Shown here piece by piece: positions 19,646-28,363 of a stretch of DNA of 51,502 nucleotides. Below the pieces are notes generated by a model. It was not told where the DNA came from. It was given only the letters and a program-made list of their open reading frames with translations, and did no database searches. Position 1 is the first letter of the stretch; each line of letters opens with the position of its first letter. Origin of the DNA: Burkholderia sp. Ac-20379 (GTDB lineage: Bacteria > Pseudomonadota > Gammaproteobacteria > Burkholderiales > Burkholderiaceae); NCBI RefSeq assembly GCF_017104645.1, contig NZ_JAAGPF010000011.1:1-51502 (forward strand). The letters run 5' to 3'. Both the position numbers and the translations under genes were made by a program.

Positions 19646-19939
19646 TCAACAGGCGGGTAACCGGATCCGCGCGCGATCAAACGGCGCAGTTTTGACGCCG
19701 AAAGCATCGCCTCCCCCTAGTGAGAAAAAAGTTTTCTCGTTCATATCGTCGGCAGCGCCCATCCCAACGAAACGGCACGGTGGACGAACCATGACGGGGA
19801 TGGGATACGCGCCGCGAATGCTGCCCGCATACCGCGCATAGTAGTCGTGAAGGCCTGAAATAGTGTCGAGACTTTCAGCATGCGCGGCGACAGATGCCGA
19901 TGCGATCGCAAAACCGGCGAGTATGGTTGTCCGCTTCAA
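19646..19939 (-). CDS. small exported hypothetical protein, 97 residues
   Basis: The frame begins at a TTG preceded by AAGGAG at 4 nt. It encodes a signal peptide (KRTTILAGFAIASASVAAHA) with a good cleavage site before ESLDT. The mature part is short: SGLHDYYARYAGSIRGAYPI then VRPPCRFVGMGAADDMNEK and an end RIRLPAC. The clear signal peptide and ribosome site support a real gene. It may instead be a truncated remnant, since the C-terminal end looks random. Family unknown. Confidence 0.5.
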   Translation of the reverse strand: MKRTTILAGFAIASASVAAHAESLDTISGLHDYYARYAGSIRGAYPIPVMVRPPCRFVGMGAADDMNEKTFFSLGGGDAFGVKTAPFDRARIRLPAC

Positions 19940-20161
19940 AATGCTCCTTGCCAATTTCTGCCTTGGTCGGTCACGTGGCTGCCGCTCACGCCAACGCGCT
20001 GTTGATGATTCCTGCACACCGGAATCTCGCGCACATTGTCTGCGATGCAGAGGCCATCGCCAACTTCGAAGCGCCTTGACAGGCATACGTTCAGTACGGC
20101 GAGCACCACGCCGTCGACGCACCGTGGAGGATGAAGCAGGCCGGCGCCGTTAGACAGCGTA

Positions 20162-20248
20162 ATGGTGGCCGGAGATACGCGACTCGATGCAGCCGTGAGC
20201 GTCACCATGATGATGGCTTTCGTCGACGGAAAGCGGCAAGGCATGTGA
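20162..20248 (+). pseudogene. possible C-terminal remnant of a hotdog thioesterase
   Basis: The reading MVAGDTRLDAAVSVTMMMAF and VDGKRQGM resembles the last strands of YbgC-like acyl-CoA thioesterases, where an alternating strand ends in (A/C)-F/C-V-D. A stop codon lies a few codons upstream, so no intact gene exists. The similarity is short and could be chance. Confidence 0.25.
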
Positions 20249-20272
20249 TTCCCAATTTGGGAATTCAAAAGC

Positions 20273-20309
20273 AAAAACGGCGCTGCCTTTTTGGGGCAGC
20301 GCCGTTTTT
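20273..20309. terminator. bidirectional terminator after tRNA-His
   Basis: A 15-bp perfect stem (AAAAACGGCGCTGCC and its complement) with A and T runs on both sides can stop transcription from either side. It ends the tRNA-His transcript on the minus strand. Confidence 0.9.
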
Positions 20310-20335
20310 AACTGCTAGATACTACTCAGAATTCT

Positions 20336-20411
20336 TGGGGTGGCTGACGGGACTCGAACCCGCGACAACAGGAATCACAATCCTGGACTCTACCAACTGA
20401 GCTACAGCCAC
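20336..20411 (-). tRNA. tRNA-His (anticodon GTG)
   Basis: The 76-nt cloverleaf is complete: acceptor GTGGCTG/CAGCCAC, D-arm GCTCAGTTGGTAGAGT, anticodon stem CAGGA/TCCTG around TTGTGAT, T-arm GGGTTCGAGTCCC and an encoded CCA. GTG reads His codons. A sigma-70 promoter lies upstream and a terminator downstream. Confidence 0.97.
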
Positions 20412-20468
20412 CGTTGTTACTGCCTACACCTGCTTCGTTGCCGTTGTGTTTCAGCAGCGAAGAACGAG

Positions 20469-20497
20469 ATTATATGGACAGGATTTCGTCTTGTCCA
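20469..20497 (-). promoter_or_regulatory. promoter of tRNA-His
   Basis: On the minus strand TGGACA (20492-20497) and a perfect TATAAT (20469-20474) are separated by 17 bp, about 60 bp upstream of the tRNA. It overlaps the last codons' downstream flank of dusA. Confidence 0.75.
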
Positions 20498-20505
20498 GCC
20501 CCTTT

Positions 20506-21495
20506 TTAAAAATTTTCGACCGGGGCTGTCAGATGGGTGCGCGCCTCGGCAAAAATCGTCGCGACGTCGCCGCGCGCGAGGCGCTTGCTGTCCGACAGCA
20601 CGCGCCGCCAGCCGCGCGCACCGTGCACGCCGCGATACAGCCCGAGCGCATGGCGCACGATCGCGCCAAGGTAGGTGCCGCGCGCGATTTCGTCGGCGCA
20701 ATAGGCGATCAGCCGATCCTCGATCTCCTCGCGCGTCGGCGCGGGGCCGGCGCCGCCATAGAAGCGCGCATCGACCTCCGCCAGCACATACGGGTTGTGA
20801 TACGCCTCGCGGCCGAGCATCACGCCATCGACGTGCTGAAGATGCGCTTCGACTTCGTCGAGCGTCGTGATGCCGCCATTGATGATGATTTCGAGCTCGG
20901 GGAAATCGCGCTTGAGCTGGTAGGCGTAATCGTATTTGAGCGGCGGAATCTCGCGGTTTTCCTTCGGCGAGAGGCCCTTCAGGATCGCGTTGCGCGCGTG
21001 CACGATGAATACCTCGCAGCCGGCCTCGGCGATCGTGCCGACGAAATCGCGCACGAACGCGTAATCTTCCACGGCGTCGACGCCGATCCGGTGCTTGACC
21101 GTCACCGGCACCGACACCGCATCGCGCATCGCCTTCACGCAGTCGGCCACGAGCGCCGGCTCGTTCATCAGGCAGGCGCCGAACGCACCGCGCTGCACGC
21201 GCTCGGACGGGCAGCCGCAATTCAAGTTGATTTCGTCGTAGCCCCAGGTTTCGCCGAGCTTGGCCGACTTCGCGAGATCGTCGCGTTCGCTGCCGCCCAG
21301 TTGCAGCGCGACGGGCGCCTCATCGGGCGTGAACGCGAGATGGCGCGCGACGTCGCCGTGAATCAGCGCGCCGGTCGTGACCATCTCCGTGTAGAGCCAG
21401 GTGTGGCGCGAAATCGACCGGTGCAGCGACCGGCAATGGCGGTCGGTCCAGTCCATCATCGGCGCGACGGTGACGCGCCGGGGCGTTGCTTTCAT
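20506..21495 (-). CDS. dusA: tRNA-dihydrouridine synthase DusA
   Basis: DusA reduces U20/U20a in tRNA to dihydrouridine using FMN and NADPH. The 329-residue protein has the TIM-barrel start TVAPMMDWTDRHCRSLHR and LQLGGSERDDLAKSA. The active-site loop is INLNCGCPSERVQRGAFGA with the catalytic Cys, and the tRNA-binding region has HARNAILKGLSPKENREIPP, typical of DusA. The ATG at 21495 gives the family's normal N-terminus; the longer frame is rejected. dusA is a known integration target for mobile elements, notable given the decayed DNA just beyond the adjacent tRNA. Confidence 0.97.
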   Translation of the reverse strand: MKATPRRVTVAPMMDWTDRHCRSLHRSISRHTWLYTEMVTTGALIHGDVARHLAFTPDEAPVALQLGGSERDDLAKSAKLGETWGYDEINLNCGCPSERVQRGAFGACLMNEPALVADCVKAMRDAVSVPVTVKHRIGVDAVEDYAFVRDFVGTIAEAGCEVFIVHARNAILKGLSPKENREIPPLKYDYAYQLKRDFPELEIIINGGITTLDEVEAHLQHVDGVMLGREAYHNPYVLAEVDARFYGGAGPAPTREEIEDRLIAYCADEIARGTYLGAIVRHALGLYRGVHGARGWRRVLSDSKRLARGDVATIFAEARTHLTAPVENF

Positions 21496-21700
21496 CGAAT
21501 CTTCCTGCTGAATCAATATCGTGAGTTCGGGTTGCGCCCCAGCCGGCACCGTCGTTCTGATGGTTATGTGGGCGCGGGCCGGCGGCACGGTGCAGCCGGA
21601 ACGGATGCGGCGGAGGGTCGAAGCGTTTCGAGCCCGCACATCGGTCAAGGGCGACATTATAAGGCGGCCTGCGCTGTACCGCCCGAGCCCCACAAACACA

Positions 21701-21730
21701 AAAGCCGCCGGAGCCAGCCCCGACGGCTTT
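21701..21730 (-). terminator. terminator after the small gene at 21794
   Basis: AAAGCCGCCGG pairs with CCGACGGCTTT (10-11 bp, one G-U), and on the minus strand it is followed by TTTTGTG. It lies about 65 bp beyond the stop of the 86-residue gene. The rest of 21496-21793 is the dusA leader and shows no gene. Confidence 0.75.
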
Positions 21731-21793
21731 CATTCCCACACCAGCCCCGCCAACGAGCCGGCCCGGTTTCAACTCAGCAAGCGGGCAACGCCA

Positions 21794-22054
21794 TCAAGCC
21801 GCCCTGGCCCCCCGCAGTTCGCGATCCACCGCCCCGCGCGCCATCGACATCACCTGATCGACCACGTTGCGCTCGCTGAGCCACACGCCGTCGACATGCA
21901 CGAGCCGCCAGCCGATCACCTCGGCATCGCCGAACAACACGCGGTAATGGGCCTTTTCGCCGGCGCCTACTTGCTCGGTCTTCACTTCGAGCCGATAAGC
22001 GTTGTACTCCTCGACATATGCATCGAGGCTGTGTCCAATCGAAATCGTATCCAT
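21794..22054 (-). CDS. small hypothetical protein, 86 residues
   Basis: The protein MDTISIGHSLDAYVEEYNAY continues RLEVKTEQVGAGEKAHYRVL and VIGWRLVHVDGVWLSERNVV. It is soluble and probably alpha-beta; no family is recognised. Two ATGs lie 6 bp apart: the second (22054) is chosen because GGGAGG is 6 nt before it, while the first would have no spacing. It follows the 65-residue gene by 38 bp and is probably in its transcript. Confidence 0.7.
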   Translation of the reverse strand: MDTISIGHSLDAYVEEYNAYRLEVKTEQVGAGEKAHYRVLFGDAEVIGWRLVHVDGVWLSERNVVDQVMSMARGAVDRELRGARAA

Positions 22055-22092
22055 TTTCATCCTCCCGACCCTAAGCAATCCGATCAAATCGA

Positions 22093-22290
22093 TCAATCAA
22101 ACTCTTCAGGCAACGCCGTTCTGCCGTCTTCGGTCAGTTCTGCGCGCCCCGGGCGGCTCTGATACACGTAGCCGTCATTCTGCAGCGCGTCGACCAGCGC
22201 TCCGAACTGCGCCGGCACCGGATGCCCGGCGCCGAACCGGTCGACCCACTTCAATGCTTCTATTGCATCGGGACTGAGTGCGGGGACCAT
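22093..22290 (-). CDS. small hypothetical protein, 65 residues
   Basis: The protein MVPALSPDAIEALKWVDRFG continues QFGALVDALQNDGYVYQSRP and RAELTEDGRTALPEEFD. The helix-plus-wing pattern ending in TEDGRTAL is what many winged-helix DNA-binding domains look like at their end (compare LTDKGR in MarR and HxlR), so a minimal wHTH fold is possible. GGAGAG precedes the ATG. It is followed on the same strand by the 86-residue gene. Confidence 0.7.
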   Translation of the reverse strand: MVPALSPDAIEALKWVDRFGAGHPVPAQFGALVDALQNDGYVYQSRPGRAELTEDGRTALPEEFD

Positions 22291-22369
22291 CGACTCTCTC
22301 CGCGGTGAAGGAAATCCGATCCTAGCACTGAAAAATGAAAACCAATGTCATTGATTGCTTCAGAACGTA

Positions 22370-22404
22370 AAAGGCGGGCAACGCTGTCGCGTTGCCCGCC
22401 TTTT
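22370..22404. terminator. strong terminator downstream of the ssu-mop genes
   Basis: A 14-15-bp perfect stem (AAAGGCGGGCAACGC and its complement, loop TGTC) is flanked by A and T runs, so it works in both directions. It lies 31 bp beyond the Mop gene stop on the minus strand. Confidence 0.9.
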
Positions 22405-22434
22405 CGCACACCGTTGCGGCCCGCCGGTCGGGCA

Positions 22435-22650
22435 TCAGAGACGCGCGATCGACACCTCGGTGGATTTCACCAGCGCGACCACTTCCGCGCCAACCTTCAG
22501 CTCCAGCTCGTCGACCGAGCGCGTCGTGATGACCGACGTGACGATGCCGAACGGCGTATCGACGTCGACCTCCGACACCACCGGCCCGCGGATGATTTCC
22601 TTGACCTTGCCCTTGAACTGGTTGCGTACGTTGATGGCGATGATGCTCAT
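22435..22650 (-). CDS. molybdopterin/molybdate-binding Mop (TOBE) protein
   Basis: The 71-residue protein is a single TOBE/Mop domain: MSIIAINVRNQFKGKVKEII then PFGIVTSVITTRSVDELELK and ALVKSTEVSIARL. Mop proteins assemble as oligomers that bind molybdate or similar oxyanions. It follows ssuB by 45 bp and precedes a shared terminator, so it belongs to the ssu transcript. Placing an oxyanion-binding TOBE unit beside a sulfonate transporter ATPase is suggestive; it could sense oxyanions or act as a detached regulatory domain of SsuB. Confidence 0.9.
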   Translation of the reverse strand: MSIIAINVRNQFKGKVKEIIRGPVVSEVDVDTPFGIVTSVITTRSVDELELKVGAEVVALVKSTEVSIARL

Positions 22651-22695
22651 GTTGGTATGGCTCCGAAAATATCAGTCGATGGTGGCTGGGCAGCG

Positions 22696-23673
22696 TCAGA
22701 CGGCCCAGCGGATACGGGTTGCGGGGGCAGGCTGCTCGAACGCGTCGGGCGCGTCGACCACCGGGCCGCCCTTCAGCACGCGTTGCAGCACGCGGTCCTC
22801 GAGCGCGGCAAACGACGACGAGGCGCGTGCGCGCGGCCGGTCGAGCGGCACGGTCTGGTCGAGCGCGATCTTCCCGGATTCGATCAGCAGGATCCGGTCG
22901 CCGAGCGCCACCGCCTCCTGCACGTCGTGCGTCACGAGCAGCGCGGTAAAGCGATGCTCGCGCCAAAGGCGTTCGATCAACGCATGCATCTCGATACGCG
23001 TCAGCGCGTCGAGCGCGCCGAGCGGCTCGTCGAGCAGCAGCAGCTGCGGCCGATGCACGAGCGCGCGGGCCAGCGCCACGCGCTGACGCTGTCCGCCCGA
23101 CAGTTGCGCGGGCCAGTCGTTGGCGCGCTCGAGCAGGCCAACCTCGTCGAGCACGGCGCGCGCGTCCTCGCGCGAGCGGCGGCCGAGGCCGAGCATCACG
23201 TTCTGCAGCACGGTCTTCCACGGCAGCAGCCGCGCGTCCTGATACATGATCCGCGTGTCGAGCGCCTCGCCGGTTTCGCTGCGCTTGAGCAGCGTGCCGT
23301 CGGTCGGCTTCTCGAGCCCGGCGATCAGCCGCAGCAGCGTGGACTTGCCGCAACCGCTGCGCCCGACGATCGCCACGAAGCTGCCGCGCTCGATCGACAG
23401 ATCGAAATCGCTGAGCACGGCGCGCTCGCCGTAGCGCTTGCCAACCTTGCGCAGCTCGACCGAGTGATCGCCGCTGCGCGCGAGCGGCGCGCCGTGGCCT
23501 GCCCCGCCGGCCTCGCGCCGCCGCGTCAGCGGCACGACGTGGCCGCCCGAGTCGCGATCGAGCACGGCCGCGTCCTGGCGGGCGGCGTCCTCGGTGCGCG
23601 ACTGCGCGAGCTCGGCGTCGATGTCGGCGCCGGCGATCGGGCCGTAAGGATTGTTGAGCGTGGACGCATTCAT
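22696..23673 (-). CDS. ssuB: alkanesulfonate ABC transporter ATPase SsuB
   Basis: SsuB powers uptake of aliphatic sulfonates. The 325-residue protein has Walker [10 protein letters not shown] (104-112), [15 protein letters not shown] in the Q loop typical of SsuB/TauB, signature [13 protein letters not shown], Walker [17 protein letters not shown] and switch H in [14 protein letters not shown]. coli SsuB has about 255 residues; here about 70 extra residues form a low-complexity N-terminal extension before [13 protein letters not shown]. The ATG overlaps the ssuC stop by 4 bp. Confidence 0.95.
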   Translation of the reverse strand: MNASTLNNPYGPIAGADIDAELAQSRTEDAARQDAAVLDRDSGGHVVPLTRRREAGGAGHGAPLARSGDHSVELRKVGKRYGERAVLSDFDLSIERGSFVAIVGRSGCGKSTLLRLIAGLEKPTDGTLLKRSETGEALDTRIMYQDARLLPWKTVLQNVMLGLGRRSREDARAVLDEVGLLERANDWPAQLSGGQRQRVALARALVHRPQLLLLDEPLGALDALTRIEMHALIERLWREHRFTALLVTHDVQEAVALGDRILLIESGKIALDQTVPLDRPRARASSSFAALEDRVLQRVLKGGPVVDAPDAFEQPAPATRIRWAV

Positions 23674-24485
23674 GATTTCGCTCCCGGTTGATACGCGGGG
23701 TGCCAGCGCAGCGTCGCGCGTTCGAGCCACTTCGCGAGCACGTCGGCCAGCTTGCCGAGCACCGCGTACAGCAGGATGCCGACCACCACCACGTCGGTTT
23801 GCAGGAATTCGCGGGCGTTCATCGTCATGTAGCCGATGCCCGATTGCGCGGAGATCGTCTCGGCCACGATCAGCATCACCCACATCAGGCCGAGCGCGAA
23901 ACGCACGCCCACCAGGATCGACGGCAGCGCGCCGGGCAGGATCACGTCGCGATACAGCGCGAAGCCCTTCACGCCGTAGCTCTTGGCCATCTCGATCAGG
24001 TTCGCGTCGACCGAGCGGATGCCGTGATAGGTGTTGATGTAGATCGGGAAGAACACGCCGAGCGATACGAGGAACAGCTTGGCCTTCTCGTCGATGCCGA
24101 ACCAGAGGATCACGAGCGGAATCATCGCCAGCGCGGGGATGTTGCGGATCATCTGGATGGTCGAATCGAGCGCCACCTCGGCGGCCTTCGAGATGCCGGT
24201 GGCCAGGCCGAGCACGAGGCCCACGCCGCCGCCGATCGCGAAGCCCACCAGCGCGCGCCAGGTGCTGACCTTGACGTTCGCCCACATGTCGCCGGATTGG
24301 ATCAGGGACCACGCCGCGCGCACCACGGCGAGCGGCTCGGGCAGCACGCGCGTGGACAACGCGCCGGCGCGCGCGGCCAGCTCCCATGCGATCACGAGGC
24401 CGAGCGGCACGAGCCAGGGCGCGATGGCGCGCCAGCCGCGGCGTGCGACGCCGCGTCCTGCGCGCTGAAGAGTCGGGGTTGCCAT
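23670..24485 (-). CDS. ssuC: alkanesulfonate ABC transporter permease SsuC
   Basis: The 271-residue membrane protein has about six segments ([36 protein letters not shown]) and the EAA-like loop [20 protein letters not shown], as in SsuC/TauC. It starts 16 bp after the ssuD stop and overlaps ssuB by 4 bp, so the three are co-translated. Confidence 0.96.
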   Translation of the reverse strand: MATPTLQRAGRGVARRGWRAIAPWLVPLGLVIAWELAARAGALSTRVLPEPLAVVRAAWSLIQSGDMWANVKVSTWRALVGFAIGGGVGLVLGLATGISKAAEVALDSTIQMIRNIPALAMIPLVILWFGIDEKAKLFLVSLGVFFPIYINTYHGIRSVDANLIEMAKSYGVKGFALYRDVILPGALPSILVGVRFALGLMWVMLIVAETISAQSGIGYMTMNAREFLQTDVVVVGILLYAVLGKLADVLAKWLERATLRWHPAYQPGAKS

Positions 24486-24501
24486 CTCGATTCCTCCGCG
24501 C

Positions 24502-25659
24502 TCAGCTCTGGCTCGCCTGCGGCGTGTAGTGATTGCCGATCACCTCGCCGAACGGGCCGGACAACGGGCCGGCGCGGCGCGTGTTGGTGGTGCCCTTGAT
24601 CAGCGGGAACACCAGCTCGGCGAAGCGGTACGACTCCTCCAGGTGCGGATAGCCCGACAGGATGAAGGTTTCGATGCCGAGCGCGGCGTATTCGCGCATC
24701 CGTTCGGCCACCTGCTCGGCGCTGCCGACCAGCGCGGTGCCTGCGCCGCCGCGCACGAGGCCCACGCCCGCCCACAGGTTCGGATAGACCTCCAGCTCCT
24801 TGCGCGAGCCGCGCTTGCCGCCGTGCAGCGCGGCCATCCGGCGCTGCCCTTCGGAATCCATCTTCGCGAACGACTGCTGCGCACGCGCCACCGTGGCGTC
24901 GTCGAGGCGGCTGATCAGCTTGTCGGCATCGGCCCAGGCCTCTTCCTCGGTTTCGCGCACGATCACGTGCAGGCGGATCCCGAACTTGATCTTGCGGCCG
25001 CGCGCCTCGGCGCGGGCGCGGATGTCCGCGATCTTCTTCGCGACGGCCTCGGGCGGTTCGCCCCAGGTCAGGTAGGTGTCGATATGCTCGGCCGCGATCG
25101 CGTGCGCGGCCGGCGACGAGCCGCCGAACCACAGCGGCGGGTGCGGCGTCTGCACCGGCGGATAGAGCAGCTTGCCGCCCTTCGATTGCAGATGCTTGCC
25201 GTCGAAATCGATCGTCTTGCCGTCGTGCGATTTGGCGAGCAGGTCGCGCCAGATGTGCAGGAATTCGTCGGTGATTTCGTAGCGCGTGTCGTGGTCGACG
25301 AACACGCCGTCGCCTTCGAGCTCGGCGATGTCGCCGCCCGTCACCACGTTGATCAGCAGCCGCCCTTCCGACATCCGGTCGAACGTGGCGGCCATGCGCG
25401 CCGACAGCGCCGGCGACGACAGGCCCGGGCGCACCGCGACCAGGAACTTCAGGCGCTTGGTGGCCGGAATCAGGCTCGATGCGACCACCCAGGCGTCCTC
25501 GCAGGAGCGGCCGGTCGGCAGCAGCACGCCGTCGTAGCCGAGCGTGTCGGCCGACGTGGCGATCTGACGGAAGTAATCGTAGTCGGCCGCACGCGCGCCG
25601 TCGGACGTGCCGAGATAGCGGCTGTCGCCGTGCGTCGGAATAAACCAGAACACATTCAT
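24502..25659 (-). CDS. ssuD: FMNH2-dependent alkanesulfonate monooxygenase SsuD
   Basis: SsuD cleaves alkanesulfonates to aldehyde and sulfite with FMNH2 and O2. The 385-residue protein begins [20 protein letters not shown], the family's hallmark. It has the luciferase-like barrel with [27 protein letters not shown] and [15 protein letters not shown], and ends in the loop region [20 protein letters not shown]. The ATG at 25659 has AGGAG upstream. In E. coli the operon order is ssuEADCB; here the genes upstream, ssuE and ssuA, are absent. Confidence 0.97.
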   Translation of the reverse strand: MNVFWFIPTHGDSRYLGTSDGARAADYDYFRQIATSADTLGYDGVLLPTGRSCEDAWVVASSLIPATKRLKFLVAVRPGLSSPALSARMAATFDRMSEGRLLINVVTGGDIAELEGDGVFVDHDTRYEITDEFLHIWRDLLAKSHDGKTIDFDGKHLQSKGGKLLYPPVQTPHPPLWFGGSSPAAHAIAAEHIDTYLTWGEPPEAVAKKIADIRARAEARGRKIKFGIRLHVIVRETEEEAWADADKLISRLDDATVARAQQSFAKMDSEGQRRMAALHGGKRGSRKELEVYPNLWAGVGLVRGGAGTALVGSAEQVAERMREYAALGIETFILSGYPHLEESYRFAELVFPLIKGTTNTRRAGPLSGPFGEVIGNHYTPQASQS

Positions 25660-26017
25660 TTGCTGCTCCTGCCTGACTGTTCTTGCGAAAATTTCGGGCA
25701 AAGCGAGGCCCTCGGCGCATGCGGGGCGCCGAACAGGATCGTCTGCCGGGAATGAGGCTCGCCGGATCGCTCCGCGCGGCGGGCGAGCTCGCGATTGCGC
25801 GGGAGGACGGGTTCTACCGTCTCTGGGAAATCAGTCTAGGGAGGGGCACTTCGTTTAGGAACGATTTTTTTGAGCTTAGGTTTTCCGCTTTCGTGATTTA
25901 CGCGCTGCTGTAGCGAATATCGCGATGTGGGGACGGTCGAAGCCGGACGCACCCCTCTATAATGGCGGGCCCGAGTCCGACCTACCTTGCGCGCGTGGCC
26001 GCACGCCGTGCGCGCTC
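25660..26017. promoter_or_regulatory. ssuD control region and divergent leader
   Basis: This 358-bp gene-free stretch holds the ssu promoter. On the minus strand CTAGACTG (25832-25839) includes a -10-like TAGACT, and GGAACGATT (25858-25866) lies upstream; both also occur upstream of the sulfate-binding protein gene. The AT-rich block 25850-25880 suits a LysR activator such as CysB or SsuR. No coding remnant of ssuA or ssuE is seen. Confidence 0.4.
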
Positions 26018-26458
26018 ATGCCTGATCCGATGCAGAAAGTCATCCTGCCGTTCCTGTCCGGTTTCCTAGCCGCCCTGTTCTTCCGCGAATCGACGCTGGC
26101 GCTGCTGCATGCGGCGGGCCTGATCGGCATCGGCGGTTTCTCGGTCGAACCGTTCGCACCCGCGGGCATGCCGACGTTCATCGTCAATGCGCTGATCAGC
26201 GCGTTCTGGGCGATGTTGATGGCGTGGCTGCTGCGCGTGTCGCCCGAGCGGCGCGCGCCGTGGGTGCAGGCGCTGGTGTTCGGCGGCATCGTGCCGACCG
26301 TGGCGCGCGTGTTCGTGATCGATCCGCTGCGCGGCATCTGGCCTGCCGGCAACATGCTCTCGCCGCTCGCGATCGGCTTCGCGGCCAATGCGATCTGGGG
26401 CTGGGGCGCGCTGGTGTTCATGCGCGCGTTCATGTCCGACGACGATTACGACGATTGA
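26018..26458 (+). CDS. hypothetical membrane protein, 146 residues
   Basis: No named family is recognised. The protein has about four hydrophobic segments: ILPFLSGFLAALFFREST, the stretch around FIVNALISAFWAMLMAWLL, WVQALVFGGIVPTVARVFVI and LAIGFAANAIWGWGALVFM. It ends in an acidic tail, SDDDYDD. The ATG at 26018 gives MPDPMQKVILP; a Met 4 codons later is possible. It stands alone, convergent with the SMR gene. Confidence 0.8.
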   Translation: MPDPMQKVILPFLSGFLAALFFRESTLALLHAAGLIGIGGFSVEPFAPAGMPTFIVNALISAFWAMLMAWLLRVSPERRAPWVQALVFGGIVPTVARVFVIDPLRGIWPAGNMLSPLAIGFAANAIWGWGALVFMRAFMSDDDYDD

Positions 26459-26511
26459 TCGCGGCGCGCGCACCGGGCGCGCGCCCTGCTCTTCCCGCGG
26501 CAAGCCGGCGC

Positions 26512-26850
26512 TCAGTGCGCCTGCATCTTCGAGAACAGGTTCAACACCACCACGCCCGCGATGATCAGCGCGAGGCCGATGACGGCCGGCAAGTCCGGCA
26601 CCTGCCCGTACAGCGCGATCGCAACGAGCGTGATCAGCACGATGCCGGCGCCGGACCAGATCGCATACACGATCCCGACCGGCATCGTCTTCAAGGTCAG
26701 CGACAACCCATAGAACGCAAAGCCGTAGCCGACGATCACGATCAGCGTCGGCAGCAGCCGCGTGAATCCATCCGAGGCGCGCAAGGCGGACGTACCGATC
26801 ACTTCGGCCACAATGGACATGGCGAGCCAGGCGAAAGCAGGCAATTTCAT
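26512..26850 (-). CDS. small multidrug resistance (SMR/EmrE-like) transporter
   Basis: The 112-residue protein has four membrane helices. The conserved glutamate is in [17 protein letters not shown] on helix 1, matching EmrE Glu14, and [15 protein letters not shown] on helix 3 carries the Tyr and Trp residues that contact substrates. Such dimeric antiporters export quaternary cations in exchange for protons. It follows the UPF0303 gene by 6 bp on the same strand. Confidence 0.95.
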   Translation of the reverse strand: MKLPAFAWLAMSIVAEVIGTSALRASDGFTRLLPTLIVIVGYGFAFYGLSLTLKTMPVGIVYAIWSGAGIVLITLVAIALYGQVPDLPAVIGLALIIAGVVVLNLFSKMQAH

Positions 26851-26856
26851 CGTCGT

Positions 26857-27354
26857 TTACTCCCCTGCCAGCGCGAGCGCGGCGTAGTCGTGGCCGAGTT
26901 CGGCGGCGAGCGCCTCCACCACCAGTTCATGATCGCGGCGCTGCGGCAGGCCCGACACCGTGATCGTGCCGATCACACCGGCGCCGGCCACCGTCAGCGG
27001 AAACGCGCCGCCATGCGAGGCGTACTCGGTATCGGGCAGGCCGTGCTTGGCCGCCAGCGTGGTGCCGGCCTGCTTCAGGCGCAGGCCGACCGCGTACGAA
27101 CTGCGTCGAAAATGCTCGACCGCGCGGCGCTTGCGCGCGACCCAGGCAACGTTGTCGGGCGTCGCGCCCTCGAGCGCGGCGAAGAACACGGGCAGGCCGA
27201 AGCTGCCGATCTCGATCGCGACGGCATGACCACGCGCGAGCGCCATGTCCCGCAGCCGCGTGCCGAGCGCCCACGCGCGAGCCGTGTCGAACTGCGGAAA
27301 GACGAGCGTGTGCTCCTGAACGAGGATCGACTGCAGATCGTGAGCGATATCCAT
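26857..27354 (-). CDS. UPF0303 family protein (DUF336/GlcG-like fold)
   Basis: The 165-residue protein opens [20 protein letters not shown]. It contains [40 protein letters not shown] and [20 protein letters not shown], all typical of UPF0303 members of the heme-degrading-like GlcG/HbpS group. The ATG at 27354 follows weak ribosome signals. Its role is not established; the SMR gene 6 bp downstream suggests a shared transcript. Confidence 0.88.
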   Translation of the reverse strand: MDIAHDLQSILVQEHTLVFPQFDTARAWALGTRLRDMALARGHAVAIEIGSFGLPVFFAALEGATPDNVAWVARKRRAVEHFRRSSYAVGLRLKQAGTTLAAKHGLPDTEYASHGGAFPLTVAGAGVIGTITVSGLPQRRDHELVVEALAAELGHDYAALALAGE

Positions 27355-27457
27355 ATAGATCGTCGAAACGGGCGTTGAATGAAAGGGCGGGAACCGCCGA
27401 CAGATTCTAGCCCAGCGGCTCGCGCACACGGCGCTGTGACGGGGACAGATAAAACGC

Positions 27458-27486
27458 TTGCACTGTTTCCAGGAACATCCTATAAT
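27458..27486 (+). promoter_or_regulatory. promoter of the initiator tRNA
   Basis: TTGCAC (27458-27463), a 17-bp spacer and a perfect TATAAT (27481-27486) lie 18 bp before the tRNA. Confidence 0.85.
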
Positions 27487-27503
27487 TTAATTCTTCTGAC
27501 GGA

Positions 27504-27580
27504 CGCGGGGTGGAGCAGTCTGGCAGCTCGTCGGGCTCATAACCCGAAGGTCATAGGTTCAAATCCTATCCCCGCAACCA
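27504..27580 (+). tRNA. initiator tRNA-fMet (anticodon CAT)
   Basis: The 77-nt gene has the initiator marks: an unpaired C1 against A72 (CGCGGGG...CCCCGCA-ACCA) and three stacked G-C pairs at the base of the anticodon stem (TCGGG/CCCGA around CTCATAA). CCA is encoded. Confidence 0.97.
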
Positions 27581-27593
27581 AGTCGTATCGATG

Positions 27594-27632
27594 ATGGGTC
27601 ACAGCGCTTCGAGCTTGTGGCCCATTTTCATT
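27594..27632 (+). terminator. terminator after tRNA-fMet
   Basis: ATGGGTCACA pairs with TGTGGCCCAT (one G-U) and is followed by TTTTCATTT, starting 14 bp after the tRNA. Confidence 0.75.
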
Positions 27633-27807
27633 TCCAGCGCCGGAAATGCTCGCGCGCACCGCCTCCGCTATCGTTGTCACAAGCGCCATTGCAGCGCCCG
27701 GCCTCGCTGCCGCCTGCCACGCGATGCGCGGCAAAAGCGCGCCTGCGCCTTTCTGGAATCGCCGTATGCGGTGATACACTCGCATCACCCTTTCGCTCCC
27801 CATCCCT

Positions 27808-28353
27808 ATGAAATTCTGCTCAGTCTGCGGCCACGAAGTCATCGCGCGCATCCCTCCCGGCGACAACCGCGAACGCTTCGTCTGCGACCAGTGCGGCACG
27901 ATCCATTATCAGAATCCGCGCAACGTGGTGGGCACCGTGCCCGTCTGGGGCGATCAGGTGCTGCTGTGCCGCCGCGCGATCGAACCGCGCCACGGCTACT
28001 GGACCTTGCCGGCCGGCTTCATGGAGATGGGCGAAACCACCGCCGAAGCGGCCGCGCGCGAAACGCTGGAAGAAGCCGGCGCGCGCGTCGAAGTGCAGAA
28101 CCTGTTCACGCTGCTGAACGTGCCGCATGTGCATCAGGTCCACCTGTTCTATCTCGCGCGCATGAGCGGCCCGGAATTCGAGGCCGGCGAGGAAAGCCTC
28201 GAAGTCCGCCTGTTCGACGAGGCGGACATCCCCTGGGACGACATCGCGTTCACCACCGTCAGCCAGACCTTGCGCCTGTTCTTCGCCGACCGCGAAGCCG
28301 GTTCGTTCGGCGTGCATACCGGCGACATCCACCGCTCGCTGCGCAACGGCTGA
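27808..28353 (+). CDS. NUDIX hydrolase with N-terminal zinc ribbon
   Basis: The 181-residue protein opens with a zinc ribbon (Cys4, Cys7, Cys26, Cys29: FCSVCG and CDQCG). The Nudix box is complete at about residues 70-92: G-x5-E-x7-R-E-x2-E-E-x-G, in GFMEMGETT and [10 protein letters not shown]. This layout resembles the NUDT/NudC-like zinc ribbon group that acts on nucleoside diphosphate derivatives. It stands 10 bp upstream of aat and may share its transcript. Confidence 0.93.
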   Translation: MKFCSVCGHEVIARIPPGDNRERFVCDQCGTIHYQNPRNVVGTVPVWGDQVLLCRRAIEPRHGYWTLPAGFMEMGETTAEAAARETLEEAGARVEVQNLFTLLNVPHVHQVHLFYLARMSGPEFEAGEESLEVRLFDEADIPWDDIAFTTVSQTLRLFFADREAGSFGVHTGDIHRSLRNG

Positions 28354-28363
28354 CAGCGCGCGC

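Larger units (their letters stand above)
18948..20335. other. gene-poor, lower-GC, decayed stretch
   Basis: About 1.4 kb between the AraC gene and tRNA-His lacks any full-length recognisable gene and looks clearly richer in A/T than its surroundings. It contains a few short frames of uncertain status (listed separately), a 17-bp inverted repeat, and short plus-strand coding-like pieces such as AAAHANALLMIPAHRN near 19980-20070 that end in stop codons. It reads like the remains of inserted DNA beside a tRNA gene. Confidence 0.55.

Noticed and set aside
19936..20274. 112-codon minus-strand frame beside tRNA-His
   Set aside because: No ribosome site, no recognisable domain, and overlapping plus-strand pieces look at least as coding-like; the region appears decayed.
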